This document shows, piece after piece, positions 17,753 to 27,313 of a stretch of DNA of 64,000 bases. Position 1 is the stretch's first letter. Each line of letters starts with the position of its first letter. Source of the DNA: an uncultured Muribaculaceae bacterium (GTDB lineage Bacteria > Bacteroidota > Bacteroidia > Bacteroidales > Muribaculaceae); assembly GCA_910586995.1 (NCBI GenBank), contig CAJUKZ010000001.1, positions 124,001-188,000 on the forward strand, given 5' to 3'. Below the pieces are notes generated by a model. It saw only the letters and a list, made by a program, of their open reading frames with translations, searched no databases and had not been told where the DNA came from. The translations under genes were made by a program, and so were the position numbers.

Positions 17753-18962
17753 TCTGCTCCGTCCCACCACCCGACAGGGCAAGCACATCGAGTCCCGACG
17801 GCGCCTGATAGACACGCAGCCCGAACTCGGGTACGGTTGCAAGCACAAAATCCAGAAGATCGGCCTGTACATGCTCGTAGGCCACCCATTCCTGACTGCT
17901 TGTGAAGAAATATATTTCCACAGGCACACCCTGTGGTGTAGGTTGAAGCTCACGCACCATAGCCGTCATCGTAGGCACAGCCGTAGCCATCTGCGAGATA
18001 TGGTGCTCAAGGTATCTGCGGAACATTGAAAGATTGACCTGAGGCCGCGACAGATCGAGATCGGCAGTCCACGGCTCGTCCTTGTAGCGACTCGTCTGCC
18101 CTGCCTCAAGAAACCTGACGCTGTTGACATCTATGCAGAACGAGCGCGCGATCCTGCGGCCACCGCTCTCTCGCATGCCGCGCCAGTTCTGAAACGAGTC
18201 ACTTACAAGTGAATACGGAGGCACGGTGACTATCGTCATGTCGAAATTCTGTATCTTGACTGTTGTCAGCGTCACTTCGAGCACCACACCGTTAGCCCCA
18301 TACTTGGGTGCTGTGATCCAATCACCGGGGCGCAACATGTCGTTCATAGTCAGACGCACACCCGACACCAGACCGAGAATAGAGTCCTTGAACACAAGCA
18401 TCAGCACTGCCGCCGATGCACCCAGTCCCGACAAAATGATCAGCGGACTGCGGTCCACGAGTATGCTCACTCCTATGATCAAACCTATGCAGACAATTAT
18501 GATCTGGAGCATCTCGCGCAATCCCAGCAGAGATTTGGCCGGCAGTTCCGTCTGGCTGCACAAGATATTGTACACAGCCACTATTATACGGTTAAGAAGC
18601 ACCACAATGCCTGTGACAACCAGAATCTTCATTATCACTGTCACCCATATCTGCAAGGATGGATAATAATCGCATGCGTCGGGCAGCATAGCCGACAATA
18701 CAAGGATAACAGCCAACTGAGACAACGACTTCACCATGCGTGGACTCAGAAGCACGTCATCCCACTGTGCCTTTGTCCTGGCTACGAACTTCAGCACAAT
18801 AGGTGCGATCAGACGGGTGCAGATATAATACACAGCCACGGCAACGAGCACAACCATGCCCGCTACAGCCACGGTAGCCAAAAGATGCCGTACACCGGCG
18901 GGCGCACCGGCCATCGTCAACCACCCGGTCACAAGTTCCAGAAGTCCGTTTGTCTCTACCAT
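17739..18962 (-). CDS. Mechanosensitive ion channel, MscS family (YbdG-like)
   Basis: A 407-residue membrane protein with about five N-terminal transmembrane helices and the MscS beta and C-terminal domains. The block MLRPGDWITAPKYGANG, then VEVTLTTVKIQNFDMTI in outline and VSDSFQNWRGMRESGGRRI, matches the YbdG/MscM subfamily rather than short MscS. The pore helix (LGASAAVLMLVFKDSILGLVSG) has the usual Gly/Ala pattern. Such channels open under hypo-osmotic stress. It runs leftward, convergent with pldA, and shares a divergent AT-rich promoter region (18963-19069) with the outer-membrane barrel gene. Confidence 0.9.
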   Translation of the reverse strand: MVETNGLLELVTGWLTMAGAPAGVRHLLATVAVAGMVVLVAVAVYYICTRLIAPIVLKFVARTKAQWDDVLLSPRMVKSLSQLAVILVLSAMLPDACDYYPSLQIWVTVIMKILVVTGIVVLLNRIIVAVYNILCSQTELPAKSLLGLREMLQIIIVCIGLIIGVSILVDRSPLIILSGLGASAAVLMLVFKDSILGLVSGVRLTMNDMLRPGDWITAPKYGANGVVLEVTLTTVKIQNFDMTIVTVPPYSLVSDSFQNWRGMRESGGRRIARSFCIDVNSVRFLEAGQTSRYKDEPWTADLDLSRPQVNLSMFRRYLEHHISQMATAVPTMTAMVRELQPTPQGVPVEIYFFTSSQEWVAYEHVQADLLDFVLATVPEFGLRVYQAPSGLDVLALSGGGTEQISNR

Positions 18963-19033
18963 AAATGATTTGCCGTAATGTCGTAATAATTGGGGTTATG
19001 GCACAAAATTACGCAAAAATACATTTTTTTCGC

Positions 19034-19041
19034 TAATTTTG
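19034..19041 (+). promoter_or_regulatory. -7 promoter element upstream of the outer-membrane barrel gene
   Basis: TAATTTTG fits the -7 consensus, 29 bases before the ATG at 19070. A second TAATTTTG on the minus strand near 19001-19010 could serve the divergent channel gene. Confidence 0.45.
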
Positions 19042-19069
19042 CTACACTTATCAATGCTTCACCACAATT

Positions 19070-19639
19070 ATGAGACGCTCACTTGTTTCAATATTAGCAT
19101 CCCTGTCCCTGCTGTCGGTTCAAGCCCAGCATGCAGTTGGAGAAATGGAAATGGAACTATCCACAGGCTTCGCCACACCATTAGGCGGATACCGTGGAGG
19201 CGAGAACCGCACCACTATGTCGTGGGGCGTGGAATTCCGCTATAACTTTCCCTCGTCGGCATGGGACGTAGGAGCATTGGTGGACATCACCACTGCAGGC
19301 CGTAAATTCTCCGACGTGGTAGTGGACAATCTTTATAATCCTGAGAAAGTCTACAAACAGGACAACCGGACCACTGCCATAGCCCTGACCACAGATTATA
19401 ACCTTGCCCGCGGCAACAACGTCAGCGCTTTCATAGGCACAGGCATAGGTGTAGCCTTCAACAAGACACACGGCAGTGTGGCATATCCAAGCAAGACCAC
19501 ATCGCTGGCCGTGATACCGAGATTCGGCTTCGAGTTCTTCAACAGAATCCGTATCAGCTGTCAGGCCCACATATCCCGAACCGGCTACAATGCACTGTCC
19601 GTCAACCTCGGATATACTATCGGTGGCCGCAGAAAATAA
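19070..19639 (+). CDS. Small outer-membrane beta-barrel protein (function unknown)
   Basis: A 189-residue protein with a clear signal peptide (MRRSLVSILASLSLLSVQAQ). The mature part is made of alternating amphipathic segments rich in Gly, Asn, Tyr and Phe, such as FRYNFPSSAWDVGALVDI and RISCQAHISRTGYNALSV, ending in an aromatic/basic strand (YTIGGRRK). This fits an eight-stranded barrel of the OmpX/OmpA-like porin type. No enzymatic motif is visible. It is the first gene of a rightward group after the divergent channel gene. Confidence 0.7.
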   Translation: MRRSLVSILASLSLLSVQAQHAVGEMEMELSTGFATPLGGYRGGENRTTMSWGVEFRYNFPSSAWDVGALVDITTAGRKFSDVVVDNLYNPEKVYKQDNRTTAIALTTDYNLARGNNVSAFIGTGIGVAFNKTHGSVAYPSKTTSLAVIPRFGFEFFNRIRISCQAHISRTGYNALSVNLGYTIGGRRK

Positions 19640-19743
19640 TTCCTGCCCACAAAAAATATCTTAATCTCTTGGCGAAGCAGACGGAAAAGTGTATATTAGC
19701 GAAAAATTTCTTTTATACGACAAAAACGCTCAATACACAATAT

Positions 19744-20829
19744 ATGGCCAATTCATCCCACCGATATTGCGTGATCATGTGCGGTGGCATAGGTAGCCGT
19801 TTCTGGCCCTACAGCCGCACAAGCCAACCTAAACAATTCATAGACTTCTTCGGCACAGGACGTACGCTCTTGCAGATGAGCTACGACCGCATACTGCCGT
19901 TGGTTGATCCCAAAAACATACTCGTTGTCACCAACAGTACCTACTACGACCAGGTACGCGAACAGTTGCCCGAGCTTGAGTCCGACCAGATATTGCTTGA
20001 GCCGGCAAGGCGCAACACCGCTCCCTGCATAGCCTGGGCGGCATATCACATCGCAGCACGCGATCCTGAAGCATCAATGATCGTAACACCAAGCGACCAT
20101 CTTATCACACGAGAGCGCGAGTTCGAGCAATCGATCACAAGAGGCTTCGAATTTGTGGAGAAGCATGACGCCTTGCTCACTCTCGGTATAAAGCCCACAC
20201 GTCCGGAGACCGGCTACGGATACATCCAGATCGGTCCGCGCATCGAAGATGATATTCTCAAGGTAAAGACTTTCACCGAGAAACCAAACCTTGAACTTGC
20301 AAAGGTATTCCTCGAGAGCGGGGAGTTCTTCTGGAATTCAGGTATATTTATCTGGAAAGCGAATACGATCATAAACGCTCTGCGCACACACTGCTCAGAT
20401 GTATCGAGCGTGTTCGACCTTGGCGAAGAAAGCTTCGGAACTCCTGAGGAAACACCTTTCATAAACAAATTCTTCCCCGCCTGCATGAACATATCCATAG
20501 ACTTCGGCGTCATGGAAAAAGCCTCTAACGTCTATGTAGAATGTGTGGACTTCGGCTGGAGTGATCTCGGCACATGGAGCGCCCTGTACGACAACTCGCC
20601 ACGCAACCGCGACGGTAACGTCACTCAGAACTGCTCTGTACTAAGCTACAACTCCTCCGGCAACATATTTGCCGTCAGAGGCGACAAGCTCGTGGTGGTC
20701 TCAAACCTTGAGGACTACATAATCGCAGACTCCGGCGATGTGCTGCTGATATGCCCGATGAGCGAAGAACAGAAAATAAAGCAGATGGTCAACGACGCAC
20801 GCATCACATTCGGCGACAAATATCTATGA
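19744..20829 (+). CDS. manC: Mannose-1-phosphate guanylyltransferase
   Basis: Makes GDP-mannose from mannose-1-phosphate and GTP, the precursor of mannose- and fucose-containing surface glycans. The nucleotide-binding signature CGGIGSRFWPYSRTSQPKQF lies at the N-terminus. VTPSDHLI (near 115), the EKPNLELAKVFL block (near 180) and the sugar-binding FGVMEKASNVYV segment also match. The length of 361 residues from the ATG at 19744 shows a single-domain enzyme without the fused isomerase. The longer open frame from 19669 lacks homology-like residues and overlaps the likely promoter region. Confidence 0.93.
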   Translation: MANSSHRYCVIMCGGIGSRFWPYSRTSQPKQFIDFFGTGRTLLQMSYDRILPLVDPKNILVVTNSTYYDQVREQLPELESDQILLEPARRNTAPCIAWAAYHIAARDPEASMIVTPSDHLITREREFEQSITRGFEFVEKHDALLTLGIKPTRPETGYGYIQIGPRIEDDILKVKTFTEKPNLELAKVFLESGEFFWNSGIFIWKANTIINALRTHCSDVSSVFDLGEESFGTPEETPFINKFFPACMNISIDFGVMEKASNVYVECVDFGWSDLGTWSALYDNSPRNRDGNVTQNCSVLSYNSSGNIFAVRGDKLVVVSNLEDYIIADSGDVLLICPMSEEQKIKQMVNDARITFGDKYL

Positions 20830-20953
20830 TCCCGTCATAAATCCAGCATCCGGGGGAGCATGCACACATGTCTCCCTCGGTCTGTATCTTGACAAAGGCA
20901 GAAAGATCAGAGCCAGTCCAACAATAAAAGGCCCGATAAAAACAAATATATAC

Positions 20954-21694
20954 ATGAAACGCTCACCTCTGCTACTGTTCCTTCTCGTTGCCGCCTCGCT
21001 CCTGTCGGTAGCAGCCGACTATGAAGTCATAGCCGATAAGGCAGCCCGTTTTTTCCGACATAGGGAATGGGCTTCCGCGTCTGCTATGTACGAACTCATG
21101 CTCGAACAGGCGCCGGATGTGGCAGATACATACTCGCACGCCATCATAGCCGCAAGTATGAGAGCCGATACCACTGACGAGATGCGGCTTCTCGGCCAGG
21201 CAATGCAACACAGCATACCGTTCGACTCCGTAATGTCCGGGGTGAGGAAAATAGCCCTCATGTCAGGAAACATAGACACATACGAGCACTTCCTTCTCAA
21301 CGCACAGAAAAGCCATCCCTGGCTCGAACGGGCAATAGACAGGTTTCTGCTCGACTATTATTGTTTCCGGGCCGACGGGCCGAAAATGGTACGCTACAGC
21401 CGACTGCTCCTGCATGGACTTCCGGACAATGAAGCATTCTTGTCGACACTCGCCCAAGGTCAACTGCTCGAAGGCAATGTAGACTCGGCCATGACCACAT
21501 ACAGGAATATACTCAGCCTGAATCCTGACAACTACGAAGCACTTCTATATATAGGCAACCGCGCATGCCTCGAGATACCGCACTCACAGCCTGCACGCCG
21601 CGACTCGCTCAAGCGTGTGGCCCGCACCACACTCCAGCACGCCTATGCCATAAGACCCACCCCCTTTGTTGCCGATCTTCTCAAAAATTTGTAG
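20954..21694 (+). CDS. Tetratricopeptide-repeat protein, exported
   Basis: A 246-residue protein with a signal peptide (MKRSPLLLFLLVAASLLSVAA). The mature part is alpha-helical with TPR-like units; the clearest is LEGNVDSAMTTYRNILSLNP followed by a YEALLYIGN helix. The N-terminal mature segment (AARFFRHREWASASAMYELM) is also TPR-like. Probably a periplasmic scaffold. It sits between manC and a YfhO membrane protein, with no clear operon link (44-base gap downstream). Specific function unknown. Confidence 0.75.
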   Translation: MKRSPLLLFLLVAASLLSVAADYEVIADKAARFFRHREWASASAMYELMLEQAPDVADTYSHAIIAASMRADTTDEMRLLGQAMQHSIPFDSVMSGVRKIALMSGNIDTYEHFLLNAQKSHPWLERAIDRFLLDYYCFRADGPKMVRYSRLLLHGLPDNEAFLSTLAQGQLLEGNVDSAMTTYRNILSLNPDNYEALLYIGNRACLEIPHSQPARRDSLKRVARTTLQHAYAIRPTPFVADLLKNL

Positions 21695-21738
21695 ATTTGT
21701 GCCAATAACCAACGAAACCATATCAAGTATCAGAACTA

Positions 21739-24357
21739 ATGGATAATACCTTCATACAAAAAGCGTCAGCATGGCTGCGCCAATCCCGCGTATGGGGATT
21801 TTTCTTATCAATGGCCATAATGGCTGTAATTGCTGTCGCATTCTTCGCTCCTGACAATTTCGAGGGCAATACCCTGCGGCAGGCCGACATACAACAAGGC
21901 ATAGCCAACGGACATGAAGGTGCTCTGTACTACGAGGCCACAGGCGAGAAAGCTTTGTGGACCAACTCTCTGTTCAGCGGAATGCCTACTTTCCAGATCT
22001 CACCGAGCTACCCGTCAAACAGTCTTTTTGAATGGCTCGACAGCATCTACGGACTCGGACTGCCGGCCCCGAGCAACCTGCTGTTCATGATGATGTTCGG
22101 CTTCTTTATACTTATGTACGCATTCAGAGTGCGCTGGCAACTCGCTCTGCTCGGCGCTATAGCATGGGGATTCTCAAGCTACTACATAATAATCATCGGG
22201 GCCGGACATATATGGAAATTCGAGACATTGGCATATATACCACCGACAATCGCCGGACTTGTGATTGCATATCGGGGAGGATATATCCGTGGGGCTGCGC
22301 TGGTTGCTGTATTCGCAATGCTGCAGCTCAACGCCAATCATCCGCAGATGTCATATTATTTCGGATTCGTGATGGCCGGAATGGCTCTCGCATATCTATG
22401 GACTGCCATACGCACAGGAAAAGTCCGCCGTTGGATGTGGGCAACCGTGGCATGTCTGGCAGCCGGATCGCTTGCTGTCGGCGCGAACCTGCCGAGCATC
22501 TACAACACTTACGAATATTCAAAAGAGACAAAACGTTCCGGATCAGACCTAATGGCAGACGCAAACAATCAGTCGGCTGAACAATCTTCGACACAACGTC
22601 CTACCGGCGGAATGCCATATTCCGAGATCGTAGGGTGGAGCTACGGAGGCAGCGAGACCTTCTCACTTCTGATCCCTAACATCAAGGGGGGTGCAACTGC
22701 CCGTCCGCACGCAGGACAGATGGTATTGTGCGGAATGAACGAAGCCGACGGCGCTGCAAAATATGCCGGCACTCAGGAAGAACTTGTACTGAGTCAGTTC
22801 CCGCAATACTTCAACGACTCGGAATCCACCAACGGACCTGTCTACGTCGGTGCTATAATCTGCGCATTGTTCATATTCGCATTCCTGCTCACTCCGCGCA
22901 AGCCTATGACCATAGCCCTTGTAGCGCTCACCATACTGTCGGTAGCTCTTGCCTTGGGCCGCAACTTCTCATGGCTTACCGACCTGATGGTATACCACTT
23001 TCCACTCTACAACAAATTCCGTGCAGTAGAGAGCATTCTGGTCATAGCAGAATTCACTATGCCGCTGCTGGCAGTGCTCGGTATCAAATATCTCACCGAC
23101 AACCGTGCCAACCTCGACTGGAAAAACGTCAGCCGTAAACTTTATATAGCCTTTGGTATACCGATGGCTATCTGCGCGCTGGGAATACTCGCACCCGGAG
23201 CTTTCGGAAGCGCTGTCACACCTCAGGAAGGTGCGGCACTGGCACAATATCCCGAATTCTACACTTTGATCGAGAGCCTGCGCCTCGGTATGGTGCGTTC
23301 TGATTCACTGCGTAGCTTCGTGTTTCTCGCTCTCGGACTTATTGTGATGTGGAGCTACCTCAAAAGCAAGCTGAAAGCCAACCTCTGCATGCTGTCTCTT
23401 GCCGCTCTTGTGCTTATAGACCTCTACACCGTGGATAAGCGCTACATCTCTTCCGACAGCTTCACAGAGGCACAGCCGACACTGGCAAACTACTTTGAAC
23501 CGGATGAGATAGACCGGGAGATAATGGCCGACAAAGATCCAAATTACCGTATAATAGATATCCCGGGATTCGGCTCAGCCGACCGTTCCTACTTCCACAA
23601 ACGCCTTGGCGGATACCATGCGGCCAAACTGAGCCGGTATGAAGATCTCATACGCCTGCGCATGGCTCACGTGCGGAGTTTCGGATATGATCCTGCCCTG
23701 CGCGTCGATTCTCTGGTGGAAAAATATGTACCGGCAGAACAGCATGACGTCGTAGCCCAACTACGCGCCGACTACAGAGTGCTCGACATGCTGAACGCCC
23801 GTTATGCAATCAATGCCGAAATGGACCAGAACGGACGCCAGACCGGATTATATGTGGAACGGAACGATAGCGCGCTTGGAAATGCATGGTTCGTAAGAGA
23901 TGTGGAGTATGTGGACGGTGCACGCGCCGAATTCGAGGCTCTTGCCACATTGCACCCGGCAACCGAGGCAGTAGCCGACCGCAGTTTTGCAAATGTGCTT
24001 GGAGATACAGAATATACGATAAGCCAAGGCGACACAATATATCAGACTTCATATTCGCCCAACAGACTTGAATACAAGGCCATCAATGCAACACCAGCCA
24101 CTGCCGTATTCTCCGAGATCTACTTCCCCTGGGGATGGAAAGCCACCATTGATGGCAAGCCGGCAGAGCTTGCACGCGTCAACTACGTGCTGCGCGCACT
24201 TGCCGTACCTGCGGGAGAACATGAAATCACAATGACTTTCGACCCTGATTCCCTACATACCACCGGACGTATAGCCTATGCATGCGTGACACTGATCTAC
24301 TTGCTATCCATAGGCGCTATATTCCTGTCATTCCGCAAAAAAACATGCGACGAATAA
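21739..24357 (+). CDS. YfhO family membrane protein
   Basis: An 872-residue protein with an N-terminal hydrophobic helix and then about a dozen membrane segments up to residue ~560, followed by a large extracytoplasmic C-terminal domain and a last helix (TLIYLLSIGAIFLSF). The early GLPAPSNLLFMMMFGFFILM and IWKFETLAYIPP regions resemble YfhO/GT-C-like polyprenyl-phosphate-dependent glycosyltransferases. In Firmicutes YfhO helps glycosylate lipoteichoic acid; in Bacteroidetes the acceptor is unknown. Its last codons overlap the next gene by 13 bases. Confidence 0.85.
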   Translation: MDNTFIQKASAWLRQSRVWGFFLSMAIMAVIAVAFFAPDNFEGNTLRQADIQQGIANGHEGALYYEATGEKALWTNSLFSGMPTFQISPSYPSNSLFEWLDSIYGLGLPAPSNLLFMMMFGFFILMYAFRVRWQLALLGAIAWGFSSYYIIIIGAGHIWKFETLAYIPPTIAGLVIAYRGGYIRGAALVAVFAMLQLNANHPQMSYYFGFVMAGMALAYLWTAIRTGKVRRWMWATVACLAAGSLAVGANLPSIYNTYEYSKETKRSGSDLMADANNQSAEQSSTQRPTGGMPYSEIVGWSYGGSETFSLLIPNIKGGATARPHAGQMVLCGMNEADGAAKYAGTQEELVLSQFPQYFNDSESTNGPVYVGAIICALFIFAFLLTPRKPMTIALVALTILSVALALGRNFSWLTDLMVYHFPLYNKFRAVESILVIAEFTMPLLAVLGIKYLTDNRANLDWKNVSRKLYIAFGIPMAICALGILAPGAFGSAVTPQEGAALAQYPEFYTLIESLRLGMVRSDSLRSFVFLALGLIVMWSYLKSKLKANLCMLSLAALVLIDLYTVDKRYISSDSFTEAQPTLANYFEPDEIDREIMADKDPNYRIIDIPGFGSADRSYFHKRLGGYHAAKLSRYEDLIRLRMAHVRSFGYDPALRVDSLVEKYVPAEQHDVVAQLRADYRVLDMLNARYAINAEMDQNGRQTGLYVERNDSALGNAWFVRDVEYVDGARAEFEALATLHPATEAVADRSFANVLGDTEYTISQGDTIYQTSYSPNRLEYKAINATPATAVFSEIYFPWGWKATIDGKPAELARVNYVLRALAVPAGEHEITMTFDPDSLHTTGRIAYACVTLIYLLSIGAIFLSFRKKTCDE

Positions 24358-25022
24358 AACGTGTACTGCATACACTCAACCGCTTCAGGCACGGACGCGG
24401 ATTCGGAGTGCATTCTCCTTTCGCCTTCAACTTCATACTGAAGACTCTCCGGGAGCGCACACCATATTATGCCTATCCAGCCCTTGACTCTCTGCGGCGT
24501 TCAATAAAACATGATTGCCGCGCGAGGCATCTTATGTCCGGCAAACATATGCGTATGCTTTTCAGGATAGTCAACCGTTTCAATCCCGGCAGCATACTGA
24601 TGCTCGGATCGCTTCAGGGAGAGGAACTCGGACCCTTGCTCGAACCTGACTCCAATACACTGGTAAGTGTATGTGCGCCAGTCTGTGAATATACGCCACA
24701 GCTTCTTGAGAAATATTCAGAACGAATAGATATCAAAGCCTCTTTTCCCCAGGAGATCGAATCTGAATTTGTAATAATCGGTATGATCGACGATTGTTTT
24801 CTCCTTCAGGTGGAAGATCTACTCAGACGACGCTTGCTTTCGCTGGATGGCCATGATATGGTAATAGTGTTTCCTCACATGCGTACAAATGCAATTCGCA
24901 GACTGTGGAAAGAAGTCCGCACCGATATGCAGACTGGCATGGCTTTCTATAATGAAAAATCATTTGCTGTAGCTGTAGTGCATCACCGCCTCCCTCGGCA
25001 GGACTTCAGAGTTTCGCTCTGA
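24345..25022 (+). CDS. Methyltransferase-like protein, apparently degenerate
   Basis: A 225-residue protein starting at the ATG 24345 inside the end of the YfhO gene. The N-terminus (HTLNRFRHGRGFGVHSPFAF) is the conserved opening of a Bacteroidetes family usually annotated as class I SAM-dependent methyltransferase. The expected SAM-binding Gly-rich loop is weak here (ILMLGSLQGEELGPLL), and the following acidic residue is not obvious, so activity is doubtful. The rest is alpha/beta. Coupled translation with YfhO is suggested by the overlap. Function not assigned. Confidence 0.6.
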   Translation: MRRIKRVLHTLNRFRHGRGFGVHSPFAFNFILKTLRERTPYYAYPALDSLRRSIKHDCRARHLMSGKHMRMLFRIVNRFNPGSILMLGSLQGEELGPLLEPDSNTLVSVCAPVCEYTPQLLEKYSERIDIKASFPQEIESEFVIIGMIDDCFLLQVEDLLRRRLLSLDGHDMVIVFPHMRTNAIRRLWKEVRTDMQTGMAFYNEKSFAVAVVHHRLPRQDFRVSL

Positions 25023-25083
25023 CAGGTATCACTACACAGCAACATCTGAATTCTTCAAACACCATCTTTTTTACAACAACAGA

Positions 25084-25653
25084 ATGAATCCAAAACTCAA
25101 TATAGCCGCAGGTCTGTCGGCGATGATGCTACTTAGCTGCTGCTCATCAGGACGCGAGGCACAGACATCCGCTTCTAAAGCCACTGCCGGGACAGAATCA
25201 GAAAACACGGCATTAATAACAGACATGAAAGTAAACAACGGCAACGGATACCGCGCCCAGCCTCCGCGCGGTACAAGCGCCGCTATGCCAAAAGCTGTCA
25301 TATACCGTACAAACGGCGATTACAGGCTCAACGTACCCATAACACTTGACGCATCACGTTCATCGGTAGTCTCATATCCGGCCCCTACAGACATATCTCC
25401 GGACATGGAACCATTGTGCCTGGCCGACGGATGGCTGCTCGACAGGCGCGGTGTGAGTGAGAATACTGCTTTCACTACATATACTTACAGCAGCTACATG
25501 ACTTTGCCATCCGCGCCATCACCACAACAGCTTCTTGAATCAGTGATACCGTCGGCAAGAGTCGTCAGTCTGAAAGTTCTCCCGATCACGCTATCCGAAG
25601 CCGTGGCAGACACAACTGCTGTAAACACAATGATCCGTACAGGCAATCTCTGA
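25084..25653 (+). CDS. Putative lipoprotein, unknown function
   Basis: A 189-residue protein with a short signal peptide ending in a lipobox (LLSCCSSGR), so it should be lipid-anchored at Cys-19 or Cys-20. A low-complexity Ser/Thr/Ala linker follows, then a compact domain of about 110 residues (APTDISPDMEPLCLADGWLLDRRG and later beta/alpha segments). No family recognised. The stop lies one base before the glycosyltransferase ATG, which suggests an operon with that gene. Confidence 0.7.
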   Translation: MNPKLNIAAGLSAMMLLSCCSSGREAQTSASKATAGTESENTALITDMKVNNGNGYRAQPPRGTSAAMPKAVIYRTNGDYRLNVPITLDASRSSVVSYPAPTDISPDMEPLCLADGWLLDRRGVSENTAFTTYTYSSYMTLPSAPSPQQLLESVIPSARVVSLKVLPITLSEAVADTTAVNTMIRTGNL

Positions 25654-25654
25654 C

Positions 25655-26764
25655 ATGCGTATACTCCACACAACCTTTGCTCTCGGATGCGGCGGCATAG
25701 AGACTTTTCTGGTCAGCCTGGCCAACAGCCAGTGTGAGGCCGGTCACGATGTGGAGATATGCACCATTTCGACCGCCGGTGATTCCGAAATGGCCCGCGG
25801 CAGACTAAACCCTGATATCAGACAGCTCTCTGCCGGAAAACATGATCTTATCAGCGGATTCAAAGCCATAGGACGCATGGCAGAAATTATCCGCCGTGGT
25901 AATTACGATATAGTCCATATTCACGGCCAGTTCTATTATTATTTCTTATCCGTATTGCGTGCGCCATCACACACAAGATTTGTCTACACCGTACACAACG
26001 ACGCAGCCAAAGAAAATAGCCGGTGGGATAAGCTGTTCACAGGTGTAAAAAAGCATTGGTTCCGCAGCGGAAGGCTAAATGCGGTGACAATATCCACCTC
26101 ATCGCAGACCTCATTTGCCGAATACTACGGCAAATCCACACCATCGACACTTATACCCAACGGCATAGTACCGGTACACTGCAAGTCCGACTCCCCGGAT
26201 CCACTGGCGCAATGGAGGATTTCAGAAAAAACCAAGGTATTCGTAAATCCTGGGCGAATCTATGTGCAAAAAAACCAGATAGAACTATGCCGTGCGTTCT
26301 CCATGCTGCTGTCCGGCGATAATCCCCCGGACATACAGTTGATAATAGCAGGTCCGCCTGAAGATCATACGATACTCGCCGCAATGCAACAGTTCTTCTC
26401 GGACCGAATCCGCTACATCGGCCAGCAAACGGATCTGCCTGTGATGCTTTCCGCAGCAGATGCCATGATCATGCCGTCGCTATGGGAAGGCATGCCGATA
26501 GCGCTTCTTGAAAGCATTGGATCTCAGTGTATTCCTATATGCACTCGGGCTGGTGGTATGGCGGATATTATAGACTGCGGATGCGGAATTCCGATAGAAT
26601 CAGCATCGGCACAAGACATAGCCAAAGCCGTGATGGAATTCTGCAACACGCCTGAAGATAAAAAAATACAGATGCGGAAGACATGCACGGAGGTATTTGC
26701 CAACTATGGCATAGAGGCATGTGCCGACAAGTATATGTCGCTCTACACAGCCCTAAGCATGTAG
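25655..26764 (+). CDS. Glycosyltransferase family 4-type (GT-B)
   Basis: A 369-residue GT-B enzyme. The N-terminal half carries FALGCGGIETFLVSLANS (acceptor/nucleotide loop) and YDIVHIHGQFYYY (near 85-95). The C-terminal half has the PGRIYVQKNQIELCRAF donor-binding region and the family motif PSLWEGMPIALLESIGSQ (near 280), whose Glu pair (E-x7-E) marks the GT4 retaining fold. Probably adds a sugar to a surface glycan using the GDP- or UDP-sugars supplied by genes such as the nearby manC. The acceptor is unknown. Its 3' end overlaps a convergent membrane-protein gene by 22 bases. Confidence 0.88.
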   Translation: MRILHTTFALGCGGIETFLVSLANSQCEAGHDVEICTISTAGDSEMARGRLNPDIRQLSAGKHDLISGFKAIGRMAEIIRRGNYDIVHIHGQFYYYFLSVLRAPSHTRFVYTVHNDAAKENSRWDKLFTGVKKHWFRSGRLNAVTISTSSQTSFAEYYGKSTPSTLIPNGIVPVHCKSDSPDPLAQWRISEKTKVFVNPGRIYVQKNQIELCRAFSMLLSGDNPPDIQLIIAGPPEDHTILAAMQQFFSDRIRYIGQQTDLPVMLSAADAMIMPSLWEGMPIALLESIGSQCIPICTRAGGMADIIDCGCGIPIESASAQDIAKAVMEFCNTPEDKKIQMRKTCTEVFANYGIEACADKYMSLYTALSM

Positions 26765-27117
26765 AATATCAATCCCTCGAATATAGCGAATACAAGCATC
26801 AGCACAGATGCAGCCACAATGGATGTGATCGCAAGATTACGAAGTCTTCCCCTGATACCGAACAAGCTGACCACCAGTGCCGCGCCGGCGGTGCAGAAAC
26901 TTCCGAATCCGCTCCAGAAAAGCAATACCCATGCAGCTATCGTAAGCAATGCACCAAGCACTGCAGGCCATCGCCTCGGTGAAGCCACATGCTCCTGTTG
27001 CTGATCTCCGTCCGGCTGTGGAATGTCGCCACTTCCATGCTCGGCTACATTATCTGCCTTAACTTCAATATTTTCGGCTATGTCCGCCACCGGTATATAT
27101 GCTGCTGTCTGATTCAT
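26743..27117 (-). CDS. Small membrane protein, unknown function
   Basis: About 124 residues (ATG at 27117; a second ATG four codons upstream at 27129). The first ~45 residues are hydrophilic and acidic (ADIAENIEVKADN...), followed by three hydrophobic segments: WPAVLGALLTIAAWVLLFW, FCTAGAALVVSLFGI and SIVAASVLMLVFAIFEGLI. This resembles DUF4190-like small membrane proteins of Bacteroidetes, but I cannot assign it firmly. It runs leftward and its 3' end overlaps the glycosyltransferase gene by 22 bases. Confidence 0.6.
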   Translation of the reverse strand: MNQTAAYIPVADIAENIEVKADNVAEHGSGDIPQPDGDQQQEHVASPRRWPAVLGALLTIAAWVLLFWSGFGSFCTAGAALVVSLFGIRGRLRNLAITSIVAASVLMLVFAIFEGLIFYMLRAV

Positions 27118-27281
27118 GATTCCTGACACTTGATTTACTTGACTCTCGTTTACTGTTGCAAAATTAAATATAATTTTCTAAAAATTAAAAACTTTTTATA
27201 CATTTATACTCAACTTCTGCATAAAAAACGATTAAAAGCTAAAAAGGTTTAATATTTTATCATATTCTTCAAATTTTTAGC

Positions 27282-27289
27282 TAAGTTTG
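27282..27289 (+). promoter_or_regulatory. -7 promoter element of the DUF2851 gene
   Basis: TAAGTTTG matches the -7 consensus, 24 bases before the ATG at 27314, within a very AT-rich 196-base gap. Confidence 0.5.
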
Positions 27290-27313
27290 TGAATATCATC
27301 TTAAATATATACC

